Of a stretch of DNA of 64,000 nucleotides, positions 17,901 to 27,750 are shown one piece after another. Positions within the stretch are counted from its first letter, which is position 1. Each line of letters begins with the position of its first letter. The notes beneath the pieces are model-generated. The model was not told where the DNA came from. It was given only the letters and a program-made list of their open reading frames with translations, and made no database searches. A program made the translations under genes and the position numbers. The stretch spans positions 1,054,001-1,118,000 of the forward strand of contig CAVVNM010000014.1 of the NCBI GenBank assembly GCA_963749575.1. Reading direction: 5' to 3'. The DNA comes from JAMXLO01 sp963749575. GTDB lineage: Bacteria; Pseudomonadota; Alphaproteobacteria; Acetobacterales; Acetobacteraceae.

Positions 17901-18191
17901 CTGGCGATGGTGCAAGACCCAACTCGCTGGTTGAGCGACCGGTTGGGTGAATTAGCGTGGGTGCGGGTCATGAATCGGGAGCAGGCGGCGCGAGACACAC
18001 TGGCGCCCGGGATTGACGCAGCCTTCGAGGTTCCGGGTGGCTACGGTGACCGGCCTGCAGCGTTTCCTGGTATGGAACCCAGCAACGAGCCGGCGATCTC
18101 CGATGTATTCAGGCTGATAGACGGTGCGTCTATCGTGCTGCTCTATGGCACGCGGTTTGTGTTCTCCCACGGACCCGACGCGGTCAGCTGA
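14964..18191 (+). CDS. Toprim domain plus helicase-like replication protein
   Basis: This frame encodes 1,075 residues. The first 110 residues carry a Toprim half: LCLAEGPETGLSVWAATGHE (the catalytic Glu of LAEGPET), VLACRDDDPLQSPA with the DxD-like acidic pair, and DFNDVLQSGG. A long Ala/Arg-rich coiled-coil-like linker follows (about 140-310). A P-loop ATPase then appears: VRVDVGCGKSTQARRFL (Walker A), FTIVDESAW (Walker B) and a QIIGRARGC motif-VI-like block near residue 850, as in SF2 helicases. Cys residues around RQCRFFDECGYQK may bind a metal or Fe-S cluster. It is probably the island's replication protein. It starts at GTG 14964 only if separate; the true N-terminus is likely in the upstream frameshifted segment. 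Confidence 0.7.
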   Translation: MSDDLGVPLCLAEGPETGLSVWAATGHETWVALGAMGNHEPLANRLVLACRDDDPLQSPADKALTRALARWQQTCADVRVATPWAERRGDRSDFNDVLQSGGEDAVRARIDYALAPEPAPGLRTRLPVAEARAVLNDAVAGFFAAAETYDERKGAALDTAHAAVAVEFWNNAPADVRQFKLERDAWRVAREVTRAARHAAVAARMAVKAARIGSDRVRDQFRIARVAVAEASRAARAAARSERERRRGLWRDARGTLVAARPNAAAARVERQAARNAQAEARRKLNAHDDAVRLKREAEKIERRIASQAKVRATQTAGQPPIHGVRVDVGCGKSTQARRFLAIRLAEMRGAGDDRTGLFMVPTIKLADEQAGLFRALPDAQAAGLKVEVWRGRERPDPDHPDFNDPNIPETRKTAMCRDLDAVNDAQEALADIQSNVCRQRNPDGTTKRQCRFFDECGYQKQGSRRADVWFAAHEVIFQPKPAAMGTPAFTIVDESAWQDGLIGIGADERILSLDTLAEDASVPDAPIATERLRFLRQRMVDALSSLPDGPIPRAAIEATGITSQSASEARALEWRRKVDAAISPGMRPSDRKAAVKAAQINKTIARLSLFWRAIEDLMRPGGPKASGWAALTLTDTRRGVVRALELKGRKGIGEAFHLPTLILDATMQPEPLRYFWTALEVTADIVIRAPYQHVVQVQDRTYSKNHLRQANNIRDLRAILFRLAREYAPDCVLCVIQKEFEETLRERGILPANLDLAHHNDISGKDGWRDVAALIVIGRTAAAPQAMEQLAEALSGEAIPRSTTWYPQTDAVREVADGSFRLAQSDQHLHHLAEACRWSVAESEIVQIIGRARGCTRSEQDPVDIWVLGNMPLPLPVNRLISASDLTPSPGDLMAAEGGVELTNPTDASEAYPDLWPSRDAAKKAMERRQVAILGTNPYKRGPIRECPQVPMTDRPGMVRLDYQLAGRGQRPTMAWFDLAMVQDPTRWLSDRLGELAWVRVMNREQAARDTLAPGIDAAFEVPGGYGDRPAAFPGMEPSNEPAISDVFRLIDGASIVLLYGTRFVFSHGPDAVS

Positions 18192-18550
18192 CGGCGATCC
18201 AAGCACCTCGTGGCAAGGGGACTGCTCTATCCAATTGCGGGTAACAACCGCGTGGTGATCGCCAATGCACTGGGCAGGCTACTGGACTCACAAGCCTGAT
18301 CGCGCACCCAGATCTTGTGGTATATAGCGAGGATGAAAACCCGCGACGCGCCACATGGCTTCTGTGGACCAGAGAAAACCTATCGGCAGCCCGCATCGAC
18401 GAACGACATTCTACGAAACATGGCCCACAATCTCGATAATTCAAATGATGTCCTATGCGGTCCATGCCCATCCGCCACCGTCCGAGCGTGATCGATGCTG
18501 TGGGCGATTTTGTCCAGTTAGCCAAGAGATTTAGGCAAACAGAAAAGCCC
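18192..18550. other. Intergenic stretch with a possible out-of-frame gene end
   Basis: No complete gene is present. A short frame with GLLYPIAGNNRVVIANALG ending at a TGA near 18300 looks coding. It could be the displaced C-terminus of the replication protein after one more frameshift. Nothing else is recognised. Confidence 0.3.
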
Positions 18551-19212
18551 ATGTCACGCGGCGGGCATAACTGGCGAGGCACCGGCACAGTAGAAGGCAC
18601 AAGATCGCTGGAGGTAATGAAGCTGGCCCGCGCCGGCTATCTGATTGGCGTGAGGTTCGGAAGCTGGCAGTGGACGCGTGGGGACGGGACGAAGGCTTCG
18701 ATCCAGATTACAGGCGGCAGACAAGCGATCACGCTCGATTATGTTGTCAGACGGCGAGGATTGGCAGCCCGTCCACCAACGCGTGCCGATCCGTTGGACA
18801 CCGTGCCGATTCGGCGGCGAGCGGCCATGGTTCGTGTGCAACGTTGACGCAAACGGCATCTATTGCGGCCGGCAGGTTGCCAAGCTCTAGTGCCGGCCGG
18901 CTGTTCGCCTGCCGGCACTGCTATCGTCTTGGCTATGCCGTCCAGCGCGGTGGACCGATGGACGGGCCCACCATCTGCTGGCGCCTGCACCGCAAACTGC
19001 GAGCCGATTACGACAGTCCCGACATGCCGCCACCCCCGAGGCCGAAGTGGATGCGCTGGAAGACGTACTCACGGATCGCCCGGCGGATTGAGGCCGGGCA
19101 GGAGCGGCTGGATGTGGTATCACAATCGGAGCACAGCGACTCCTCGGGCGGCTCGAGAGGTCGCAACCGCCCAGGAGAAATCGACGATGGACCCAGTGCG
19201 CGCGTCGCCTGA
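18551..19212 (+). pseudogene. Mobile-element-associated hypothetical protein with Cys-rich motif, frameshifted
   Basis: Three frames in order form one protein of about 215 residues. The pieces are MSRGGHNWRGTGTVEGTRSL (frame 2), DWQPVHQRVPIRWTPCRFGG up to GIYCGRQVAKL (frame 3, after about 18760), and AGRLFACRHCYRLGYAVQRG (frame 1, after about 18890). The IYCG...CRHC cysteines look like a zinc ribbon. I recall this family as a common hypothetical protein of integrated elements. The function is unknown; it is broken by two single-base shifts. Confidence 0.6.
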
Positions 19213-19990
19213 GGTAGTTGTCTCCGCCAGCTACGCGACTACTCGCTTAACGCGCTCCGCCACGGCGTGCTCTCCCGTTATGCGGTGCTGCCCTGGGAGG
19301 ACGAGGCCGAATACCAAAGCCTGCTATCGGCCTTGGTCGCCGAGCATATACCGACAGGCCCGACGGAGGAGCACTTGGTAGAGGAACTGGCCGGGATCAT
19401 CTGGCGGAAGCGGCGAGTGCGGATGGCGGAGGCGTCGGTATTCCGGCAAAAGCTTCGGCAAGGCAACTGACTACAACAGCCCTGAGCACATCGCTGGCGC
19501 GGCGCTAATGCCGCTCACGGGCGCCGTAGAGGCAAGGCGAACATCCCTCGTGCTGTCGCCGCCACAGCAGCCGAAACGACGCGTGATTTCCGCGAGACGA
19601 AGCGCGATCAGGGCATGACCCAGCGGGCATTGCACATTCTAGACGCCGGTGACCCTGGCGCCTACGAACGCGGGCTCAGCGCGTTGCGCGAGGATACCCG
19701 TGATATTGGCAGGATTGCCTATCAGATCCGCCGGATGACGGTCTGACGTATGTCGCTACAGTCGAGGCGCTCAAGGCTTGGATTGATAACCATAGGGCTG
19801 AATGGTACGACCGGCCGATCGTTGAGCTTCAGCATCGTGAGGCAATCAGAGATCAAGCACTTGGGATTGCTTATGGAGCGGACGATCTCGAGGTGCCTGC
19901 ACGTTATGAGGTGCACCTGGATCGTAAGTTGGAGCGGACGCTGGCCATGCTGTCCGGCTAAAGGAGCTTCGGCAGCCGGTCCCAGAATGA
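19187..19990 (+). pseudogene. Mobile-element-associated hypothetical protein, several frameshifts
   Basis: It starts MDPVRASPEVV at 19187 behind AGGAGA. It then changes frame near 19245 to NALRHGVLSRYAVLPWEDEA and ELAGIIWRKRRVRMAEA. The thread is regained around 19655 (GLSALREDTRDIGRI), again near 19745 (VEALKAWIDNHRAEWYDRPI), and near 19955 (RLKELRQPVPE). ARYEVHLDRKLERTLAML is the recognisable C-terminal signature. Restored length would be about 265 residues. This is a familiar uncharacterised protein of integrated elements in alphaproteobacteria. At least four frame changes make it a pseudogene as sequenced. Confidence 0.6.
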
Positions 19991-20080
19991 TCCGATTGGC
20001 AATTCTGTCGCGGTTACGCGGCGATGCGGCGCGCCGTGATGTTGCGACGGCGATGGACGTCAGTCCGCACGTCGGCGCCG

Positions 20081-20628
20081 TCATGCACGGCGTGTGCCAC
20101 CCGCCACATTCCTCCAGCCGCGGAGGACACGGTCCTTGTCCGACAGGATGGCCGCGTCCGGCGCGATCGGCCACGGGATGGCGAGCGCAGGGTCGTTCCA
20201 GATCACGCCGCGCTCCGCCTCGCGGTCCCCACGCCGAGGTGACCTTGTAGATCACCTCGGTGTCGGGCTCGAGCGTGCAGTAGCCGTGCAGCAGTCCTGC
20301 CGGACCCAGAGCTGCTGCCAGTTCGCCGCCAACAGCACGACGCCGGCATGCCGCAGATAGGTCGGCGAGTTGCGCCTGTTGTCCACCGCCACGTCCCAGA
20401 TCGCGCCGCGCACCACGCGGATCAGCTTGCCCTGCGCGGCTGCTGCAGCCCGCGCACCACGCCGCGGTCGGCCGACTGCGCATGATTGTCCTGCACGAAC
20501 GGGCCGCCAACGCCGGCCGCGGCAAAGCGGGTCTCGTTCCAGGTCTCGGAGAAGAAGCCTCTGTCGTCGAGGAAGCGAGGCGGCGTGATCAGCAGTACGT
20601 CGGGAATGGCAGTCGGCTCGACGATCAT
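20081..20628 (-). pseudogene. rfbC: dTDP-4-dehydrorhamnose 3,5-epimerase, frameshifted
   Basis: The N-terminus is intact: PPRFLDDRGFFSETWNETRF and FVQDNHAQSADRGVVRGLQ (cupin strands with the conserved His). The rest appears in other frames: AGLLHGYCTLEPDTEVIYKV, then ERGVIWNDPALAIPWPIAPD and VLRGWRNVAGG before a TGA at 20081. Reassembled it would be about 182 residues, normal for RfbC, which epimerises C3 and C5 in dTDP-L-rhamnose synthesis. At least three frame changes are needed. It overlaps rfbA by 4 bp, so rfbB-rfbA-rfbC formed one operon. Confidence 0.85.
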
Positions 20629-21501
20629 CCGTGTTCCCCCTCGGCGAGTTCCATCAGCACTCGGCCGAGGTCAGTCTTTCCGAGATGCCGTGCGTGCGAG
20701 CGTAGCATGTCGGCGTCGATGTAGCCCATGCGAAATGCGACCTCCTCAGGGCAGCCGACCAGCATGCCGGTGCGCGACTGGATGGTCTGCACGAAGGTCG
20801 CCGCCTGCAGCAGCGAATTGGGCGTGCCGGCATCGAGCCAGGCGCAGCCGCGGGACAGGCGCTCCACCGCCAGCGTGCCAGCCTCGAGATAGAGCCGGTT
20901 GAGATCGGTGATCTCCAGCTCACCGCGACCGGAGGGCCGGATGGTGCGTGCCAGGTCGCTGACCGAAGGATCGTAGAAATAGAGCCCCGTCACCGCCCAG
21001 TTGGACTGCGGCGTCGTCGGTTTCTCCACGATCTCCACTGCACGGCCGCCGGAATCGAACGACACCACGCCATAGCGCTCGGGGTCGCGGACCTGATACG
21101 CGAACACCGTCGCGCCGTGCGGCCGCGTCGCCGCCGCGCGCAGAGTCGCGGACAGATGCTCGCCGTGGATCAGGTTGTCGCCGAGCGCCAGCGCGCAGGC
21201 CTCGCCGGCGATCCAGTCGCGGCCGATCAGGAACGCCTGCGCGATGCCCTCGGGGCGCGGCTGTTCGGCGTAGGCGAAGCGTACGCCGAAGCGCCTGCCA
21301 TCGCCCAGCAGGCGGCGGAACTGCGGCAGGTCCTCGGGGGTGGAGATCACCATGATGTCGCGGATGCCGGCCAGCATCAGGGTGGACAGAGGGTAGTAGC
21401 ACCATCGGCTTGTCATACACCGGCAGCAGCTGCTTGGACGCCGCCAGCGTCATCGGATGCAGCCGGGTGCCGGAGCCGCCGGCGAGCAGGATCCCTTTCA
21501 T
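20625..21501 (-). pseudogene. rfbA: Glucose-1-phosphate thymidylyltransferase, one frameshift
   Basis: It starts MKGILLAGGSGTRLHPMTLA at 21501 (nucleotidyltransferase G-G-x-G-T-R-L motif) and continues SKQLLPVYDKPM. A one-base shift near 21395 then moves it to YYPLSTLMLAGIRDIM. The remainder (LALGDNLIHGE, EIVEKPTTPQSNWAVTGLYF, RGCAWLDAGTPNSLLQAATF) is complete to 20625. Restored length is about 291 residues, normal for RfbA/RmlA, which makes dTDP-glucose from glucose-1-phosphate. It overlaps the rfbB remnant by ATGA. A single miscalled base could make it intact. Confidence 0.88.
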
Positions 21502-21737
21502 GCCGCGGTTCCCAGCCGTTCGCCGGCGTAGCGCCTGGCGCGCACAGCCTGCCACCAGTCGCGGTGCGCCAGGTACCACTCGACGGTGCGCGCCAGCCCG
21601 GCCTCGAAGTCGTGCGGCGCGGTCCAGCCGAGCGCCGCCTCGCTGCGCGAAGGGTCGATCTCGTAGCGGAAATCGTGCCCGGGCCGGTCGGTGACCAAAT
21701 CGCCTACCGGAGTTTGGCGAGCATCGTCGATGTCCAT
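21498..21737 (-). pseudogene. rfbB: dTDP-glucose 4,6-dehydratase, C-terminal remnant
   Basis: Only about 70 C-terminal residues remain: VTDRPGHDFRYEIDPSRSEA, LGWTAPHDFEAGLARTVEWY and HRDWWQAVRARRY, the hallmark end of RfbB/RmlB. Upstream of about 21710 the homology stops abruptly and non-coding DNA leads to a serine recombinase. About 280 residues, including the Rossmann domain and catalytic Tyr-Lys, are gone. The operon has therefore lost its first gene and probably its promoter. Confidence 0.85.
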
Positions 21738-22188
21738 TCGAGCATGCTCGCCCCGGTTACCGCACCCGCACTGCCGCCAAGCGTCCTGGCGCCAGCTTTG
21801 TGTAGCGCACCGTGTCGGCGATCGTCCAGCAGGCTCCCGCAGCTCGCGTCCTTCGCCGCCTGGCCTCGCACTGCCCGGGAAGCTGGGTGACGGGCGGGTT
21901 GCTGTCTCGAGGCCTGTCGCTCCCGTGCAGGTTCCGGCTATGCGAGGCTGGGCGGCCCCTCGAGCGGGGCGAGGACCGACTGACCGCAGCTACGCCAAGG
22001 CAATCGCCGCGCTCCGGGCGGTGATGGTTAACTCGCCGCGTCCGCGAATTTGTCGGCAGCATCGTCCGCGCGGTCTTCACAGCGATTGCATCGGCGATCC
22101 GCAGCCAACGCATGACGGAAATGGTGGCGGCGGCTCTGAACAATAGCTATATGTGGTGTAGTCCGTGTTCAATCGCAGGAATCTCGCC
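21738..22188. other. Stretch without recognisable gene at the rfbB truncation point
   Basis: About 450 bp lacking a convincing frame. It marks the junction between the truncated rfbB and the serine recombinase. I see no clear inverted repeats or target duplication. Confidence 0.4.
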
Positions 22189-22953
22189 GTGCGTAAGCCC
22201 ATCATCGCCTATCTGCGCGTCTCGACTGACCGGCAGGGCAAGTCCGGCCTGGGTCTCGATGCCCAGCGCGACGCTATTGCCCGCTTCGCCGAGGCCGAGG
22301 GTCTGGAGATCATCTCCGAACAGGTCGAGGTGGAAACCGGCAAGGGCAGCGACGCCCTCGACCGTCGTCCGGTGCTGCGCGAGGCGCTGGCGGTGGCACG
22401 CAAGACGAAGGCCGCGATCTGCGTGGCCAAGCTCGACCGGCTGAGCCGCGACGTGCACTTCATCAGCGGGCTTATGGTGCACAAGGTGCCGTTCATCGTG
22501 ACCACGCTCGGCGCCGATGCCGATCCATTCATGCTGCACATCTACGCAGCCTTCGCCGAGAAGGAGCGCGCTCTGATCTCGGAGCGGACACGCGAGGCGC
22601 TGGCGCGCAAGAAGGCGCAGGGCGCGGTACTGGGCAACCGGACCAACCTTGGCGAGGCGCAGGCCAAAGGGGCGGCAGCTACGCGGGAACGTGCGGCGGC
22701 GTTCGCGCGAAACGTGCTGCCGGTGGTCCGGGAGATACAGCAGGCTGGCACACGGGACATGCGGGGCATCGCTGCGGCGTTGAATGCACGGGGCGTGCGC
22801 ACCGCGCGCGGTGGCGCGTGGCATCAATCGAACGTGCGCAACCTGTTGCTGCGCGGGGATGCGGCACCACCCACACCGCCTCCACCCGAGCCAGCAGCAC
22901 GTCAACCGCCACCGCTGCCCGCGAACGCCTACCGTCCGCCAGGCCAGCGCTGA
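22189..22953 (+). CDS. Serine recombinase (resolvase/invertase family)
   Basis: A 254-residue protein. IIAYLRVSTDRQGKSGLGLD carries the catalytic Ser of the resolvase N-terminal domain, and VAKLDRLSRDVHFISGL and FAEKERALISERTREAL are the conserved Arg-containing helix blocks. MRGIAAALNARGVRTARGG and HQSNVRNLLLR form a short recombinase-type DNA-binding tail, ending in a Pro-rich stretch. This small form acts as a resolvase or invertase rather than a large phage integrase. The GTG at 22189 has AGGA about 9 bp upstream. It is one of few unbroken genes in the right half of the island and lies where rfbB is cut off. Confidence 0.85.
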   Translation: MRKPIIAYLRVSTDRQGKSGLGLDAQRDAIARFAEAEGLEIISEQVEVETGKGSDALDRRPVLREALAVARKTKAAICVAKLDRLSRDVHFISGLMVHKVPFIVTTLGADADPFMLHIYAAFAEKERALISERTREALARKKAQGAVLGNRTNLGEAQAKGAAATRERAAAFARNVLPVVREIQQAGTRDMRGIAAALNARGVRTARGGAWHQSNVRNLLLRGDAAPPTPPPPEPAARQPPPLPANAYRPPGQR

Positions 22954-23324
22954 GCGTCGCCGATGCCTACCACGGCCGGCCGACGCCACGGACGACGCTG
23001 CGGGACGGCTACGGGTGCTGGTCTGATACAGAGGCGGTTGCCGCCATCAGGCCTTTGCGGACCTGCAGTGGCCCATCGACGCGGGACGTGGCGGCCCGTC
23101 AGCCCGACCGCAATGAGGCGGACGATCTGGCACCGGCTCGCGGTATCGCAGTATCTGTCCTATTGGGCATGGCCGTGTAGCTCGCCATCGTCGCCGTGGT
23201 GCTGTTCATAACGTGGTTCTTTTGGGATTTGGCGTGAGGCGCGCAGCACAAATCAAATCGCGATTTAAGTTGCACTGCGCCCCTAAACCATGAAACATCA
23301 AGTCCTCGGTTGGCAGGGGGCGAA
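22954..23324. other. Stretch without recognisable gene
   Basis: About 370 bp downstream of the recombinase. I see no supported gene or repeat. Confidence 0.4.
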
Positions 23325-23630
23325 ATGGTCGCGCATGCGATTTTATTTATCGTCCTTCCCCTCGCTGTTGCATGGTTTGCCGGCGTGACCGCGTCCCTTC
23401 CGCCCTATTCCTTGCTGCCCGCCCGGAAGACCGAACCGGTCGAACCCCAGTTCGAGGCAGAGGTCAAGGCGTTCCTGGCCCTGCACAGCGAACCTGACGC
23501 TGCCGCCGGCAGGCGCATGGTCTCGGGCGCGCGAGGGAACGCGCTGATGGACGGAGCGGCATCAGCCGCGCGGCTGGCGGCGAATGATCTGCCATCCGGC
23601 GCCGGTCTCGAGCCGATCAGGGGGATTTAG
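23325..23630 (+). CDS. Small putative membrane-anchored protein
   Basis: This encodes 101 residues starting MVAHAILFIVLPLAVAWFAG, a single N-terminal hydrophobic segment that could be a signal anchor. A polar tail with VEPQFEAEVKAFLALHSEPD follows. GGGGG precedes the ATG by about 4 bp. No family is recognised. The orientation and strand match the neighbouring recombinase, but no operon is evident. Confidence 0.35.
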   Translation: MVAHAILFIVLPLAVAWFAGVTASLPPYSLLPARKTEPVEPQFEAEVKAFLALHSEPDAAAGRRMVSGARGNALMDGAASAARLAANDLPSGAGLEPIRGI

Positions 23631-23681
23631 CAGCGTAGGCCGCTTTTACCGACCTCGCAGCCTGCCGCGGCCGAGGGGCCG

Positions 23682-23753
23682 ATGGACACCACCGAGCTGG
23701 TCTTTCTCGCGGTGATCGGCGGCGTGGCGCTCGTCCTGATCGTGACCGCGTAG
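23682..23753 (+). CDS. Possible 23-residue membrane peptide
   Basis: It starts MDTTELVFLAVIGGVALVLI and ends VTA, followed by TAG: almost entirely one hydrophobic helix. GAGGGG lies about 4-5 bp before the ATG. A short transmembrane peptide is plausible, but chance cannot be excluded. Confidence 0.25.
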   Translation: MDTTELVFLAVIGGVALVLIVTA

Positions 23754-24009
23754 CCGTCGCGCGCCCACCCCGCCTTAGTCGGGCCATGCCCCAATCTTTC
23801 CATCCTTCCTACTGGTCGCCGGCTCGAGCAGCGTTGGCCGTGCCTGATCTGCCATCCGCCCGATCACCTGCCCCCCGAGGCGATCCGCCGCGAGGGCGAA
23901 GCAGATGACGCTCCGGTGCCTGCCGCTCCGCGTGCGCCGGACCGCGACGCAGATCCGTTGCTTAACCGATCTTAGCCGATCCGCCGTGGATTGGCGTATT
24001 AGAGGAAGG

Positions 24010-24250
24010 GAGTGCTCGGCCGAAGACGCTGGTGCTGTTCCCGGAGGATCGCTGCGAAGGGTTCTGCTGGACGCCTCGATCGTTCGGTTGAAGCTGTCCG
24101 ATCTTCGACTGCGCCAACCGCGGCAATGGGGGGCTGCTGGCTGGCGCTGCATCTGTGGCGGGAGTTGCAGCTCGATCGGTTCTGGGCCGAGCGTCTGCTG
24201 CCCAGGGCGCCATTCTGTCGGTTGCCCTTTCCTTGGCCGGTCCCAGCTTG
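24010..24250 (+). pseudogene. IS1634-type transposase, N-terminal fragment
   Basis: VLLDASIVRLKLSDLRLRQP continues in a second frame as GCWLALHLWRELQLDRFWAE. That pair of blocks is typical of the N-terminal third of IS1634-family (IS4 superfamily) DDE transposases. The DDE core is absent here. A C-terminal piece of the same type lies at 31038-31368 on the other strand, so an IS copy was probably split or two copies decayed independently. Confidence 0.55.
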
Positions 24251-24482
24251 ATCAGCAATTCGTCGCGCGTCAGGCTCAATAGTCGCGCCGGCTGGGGGAA
24301 GCCCCCATTAAAGCTGGACATGATCGGCGGAGTTGGTGTGGCTCTCGGTCGCGCCATAACCCGCATCGTCACCCTTTACTGCTCCTCGCCATGCCGGCAG
24401 GCCGCATATCGCCGGGCGCTGCGCAATGAGTGGCTGTCGGATTAGAGCCAGTCGGAAAGGAGGTATGAAATGAACCAGCAGG

Positions 24483-24887
24483 TTATTCCGGTCGAAAATA
24501 CGGATGCCTCGTCGACCCGCTGCCCGATGAAGAGACATCTGGCAGACAAACGACATTCTGGCCCATGAAATATTTTGGGTAGTTGTGCCCAATCAGAGCA
24601 CCGTGCGTGTCCGGGAAGGCGCAATCGAAGCCGCTATCCTTGCAAAGCCATGGACTATGTTGGAGATCAGGACTACCTGATCGATAATATGCGGGGCCGG
24701 GCGAACACGTGCTCTTCCCCGATAGAAAGGGTGAGCCAGCGCAGCGATTGCTGGCAGTGATTTCGTCAGCTGGGGGGTCCATGCACGGTTCACCGTCTGG
24801 AACTGAACCATTCGGAATGGGGCCTTGCGCCTGTGCGATGTTTATCAGCGCAGCAATGACGATAATGATCGCCAAGATTACCCGCAC
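24483..24887 (-). CDS. Putative secreted cysteine-containing hypothetical protein
   Basis: A 134-residue protein beginning VRVILAIIIVIAALINIAQA, a good Sec signal peptide with cleavage after AQA. The mature part holds five Cys (residues near DGEPCMDPP, SNRCAGS, STCSPG, LCKDSGFDCAF, VVCLPD) and many Pro/Gly/Ser, so it may be a disulfide-stabilised exported protein. GTG at 24887 was chosen because GGAG lies about 8 bp upstream; a longer frame starts at 24923. The AT content is higher than in the flanks. No family is recognised. Confidence 0.4.
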   Translation of the reverse strand: MRVILAIIIVIAALINIAQAQGPIPNGSVPDGEPCMDPPADEITASNRCAGSPFLSGKSTCSPGPAYYRSGSPDLQHSPWLCKDSGFDCAFPDTHGALIGHNYPKYFMGQNVVCLPDVSSSGSGSTRHPYFRPE

Positions 24888-25130
24888 TCGATCTGCTCCA
24901 ATGACCCCAGGGGATGACCACACCCAACTGCCATGCTGGGCTGTTGCCGGCCCGTTACCCCATCTAATTACAACAGACAGCCGGTGGCAAAGGTATTATC
25001 GAACGGCGATAGACCGCACCTCTAGGCCCGGTCTGCGCCGGCAGCCACCAAGCTTGCAACCATCATTCAGGCCGCACCGAAGTTGAGGAAGCGGTGTTCA
25101 GATCGCCACTTTGGTCGCAGATCGTGTTGA

Positions 25131-26212
<1,082 letters not shown>

Positions 26213-26224
26213 TCTGCGTTATCC

Positions 26225-27121
26225 TCAGGTGTTGCTTGCCGGTGCATGAAACCGCGTTGCCGTTAGGCTGGCCGTCTGCCAAGCGGGTCGCCTTGCGAAT
26301 CGCCACAGGACGCCGGCGTAGCCGCCACCCGACTTCAGCACCTTGAACGAGCTGTGACCCATATCGAAGGTCCGATTGATCCATGAGATCGGCACCTCGC
26401 GGATCGTGCGACCGAGCAGCACCAGTTGCAGGCCGATTTCGGCATTCGCTGCGAACCAGGGCTCGGTGATGACGATCTGTCGCGCCAGCTCGCCGCGCAT
26501 CAGCCTCAGGTTGTTCGTCACGTCCCGCAAGCTGCCGAGCCGGACTGCCAAGTTGGCGAGCACATGGAAGGACCGGTTGGCGAGGATCTTGCCAAACGGA
26601 TAGTTGATCAGCACGCTGTGACGCGAGAAGCGGCTGCCAAGACAACATCGGCGCCTTCGGCGGCGGCATCGAACATGTCCTCCATCTCCGGCAACAGGTG
26701 CTGGAAGTCGCAGTCCATCGACATGACCCACCGCCCGGACGTCGCGGCATAGCCGTCGCGCAGCGCCGGCCGACGCCATTGGGTGGCGACCGGTGAACTG
26801 GGATGATCCTTGGGATCCTCGGCGGCCAGCCGGTCGATCACCGCCGCCGTGCCATCGCGGGAGTTGTCGTTGACCAGGACGATCTCGTGCACGTAATCGC
26901 CGTAATGGCCGCGCAGGCCATCGACCAGGCGAGGCATATTCATTTCCTCGTTGTGACAAGGGATCACGAACGACACTGCCTGGCGCAGGCTCTCGTGTCC
27001 GCACAGCGAAACCGCGGGTCGCGCCACGGTGCGCGGCGGTTTTTGCGCGTGCAGCACGATCCGCCCGGCCAGGTTTCTGCACCAGCGGCATGTTCTCCAG
27101 CAGCACCGACGCATTGCGCAT
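26225..27121 (-). pseudogene. Glycosyltransferase family 2, frameshifted
   Basis: The start MRNASVLLENMPLV overlaps the upstream methyltransferase stop (ATGA at 27121). After an early one-base shift it reads AVSFVIPCHNEEMNMPRLVD (GT2 nucleotide-sugar motif), EIVLVNDNSRDGTAAVIDRL and VMSMDCDFQHLLPEMEDMFD (DxD). A second shift near 26640 leads to NYPFGKILANRSFHVLANLA, VTNNLRLMRGELARQ and PISWINRTFDMGHSSFKVLK. It resembles DPM-like transferases that make polyprenyl-phosphate sugars or extend glycans. It is broken as sequenced. Confidence 0.75.
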
Positions 27122-27750
27122 CACCCAGGCCATCCGTGGCGGTCAGGCACGAGCGGGCGGTAGACAAAGTCGGTGAATCGGGCGGAGACGCGGATGAAGC
27201 CAATCTCGGACAGCAATTCGTAGAGCTGGGTCCGGCTAAGCAAAGTCGGGGACAGCGGCGGCCGAGGAGACCGCTCGCGCAGGACGCGCAGTGCCGACAT
27301 GGGGTTCCAAGGGTTGGCCTCCATGAAGACGGCGCGGCCGCCATCCTCCAGCAGCGCGAAGGCGTGCTCAAGAAGATAGGCGACGGTGTCGCGGTCAAGC
27401 GACATTCTGCGCCACGATATATTGAAATCGCCGACCGGCGATCGGCCCCGGCAGGCTGTCGATCGGCGACGGTCTCGACGCCCGGCAGGTGGCGCCGCCT
27501 GCCCCGTGGCGGTGACAGACAACAACGGATTCCGCCCCCGCGTCATGTCCACCAGCGCCCTGGTGAAATCGCCATCGCCGCCACCGATTTCCATGATCGT
27601 CTCTCCCGGCAGAAGATGAACCAAGTGCCTAAAGGTATGCGCCTGCCAAACAAGCCGTTCGGCGGCGATCGGATCTCGTCGCCTGCGGTATTCGGCAACG
27701 TGCTGTTCTCGACGCGCCAGTCCATCGATGGCAGGATGTCGTACCCTCAT
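27121..27750 (-). CDS. Class I SAM-dependent methyltransferase
   Basis: A 209-residue protein. ETIMEIGGGDGDFTRALVDM is motif I for SAM binding, preceded by a cap helix with RLVWQAHTFRHLVHLLPG. LEHAFALLEDGGRAVFMEANP and LYELLSEIGFIRVSARFTDF are the later strands of the fold. The middle (about residues 80-110, GQAAPPAGRRDRRRSTACRG) is oddly Arg-rich and probably a locally shifted frame, so the protein may be corrected to a slightly different sequence there. The start overlaps the FkbM-like stop by ATGA, and the stop overlaps the GT2 start, so the genes are coupled. It probably methylates a glycan or lipid-linked sugar. Confidence 0.65.
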   Translation of the reverse strand: MRVRHPAIDGLARREQHVAEYRRRRDPIAAERLVWQAHTFRHLVHLLPGETIMEIGGGDGDFTRALVDMTRGRNPLLSVTATGQAAPPAGRRDRRRSTACRGRSPVGDFNISWRRMSLDRDTVAYLLEHAFALLEDGGRAVFMEANPWNPMSALRVLRERSPRPPLSPTLLSRTQLYELLSEIGFIRVSARFTDFVYRPLVPDRHGWPG

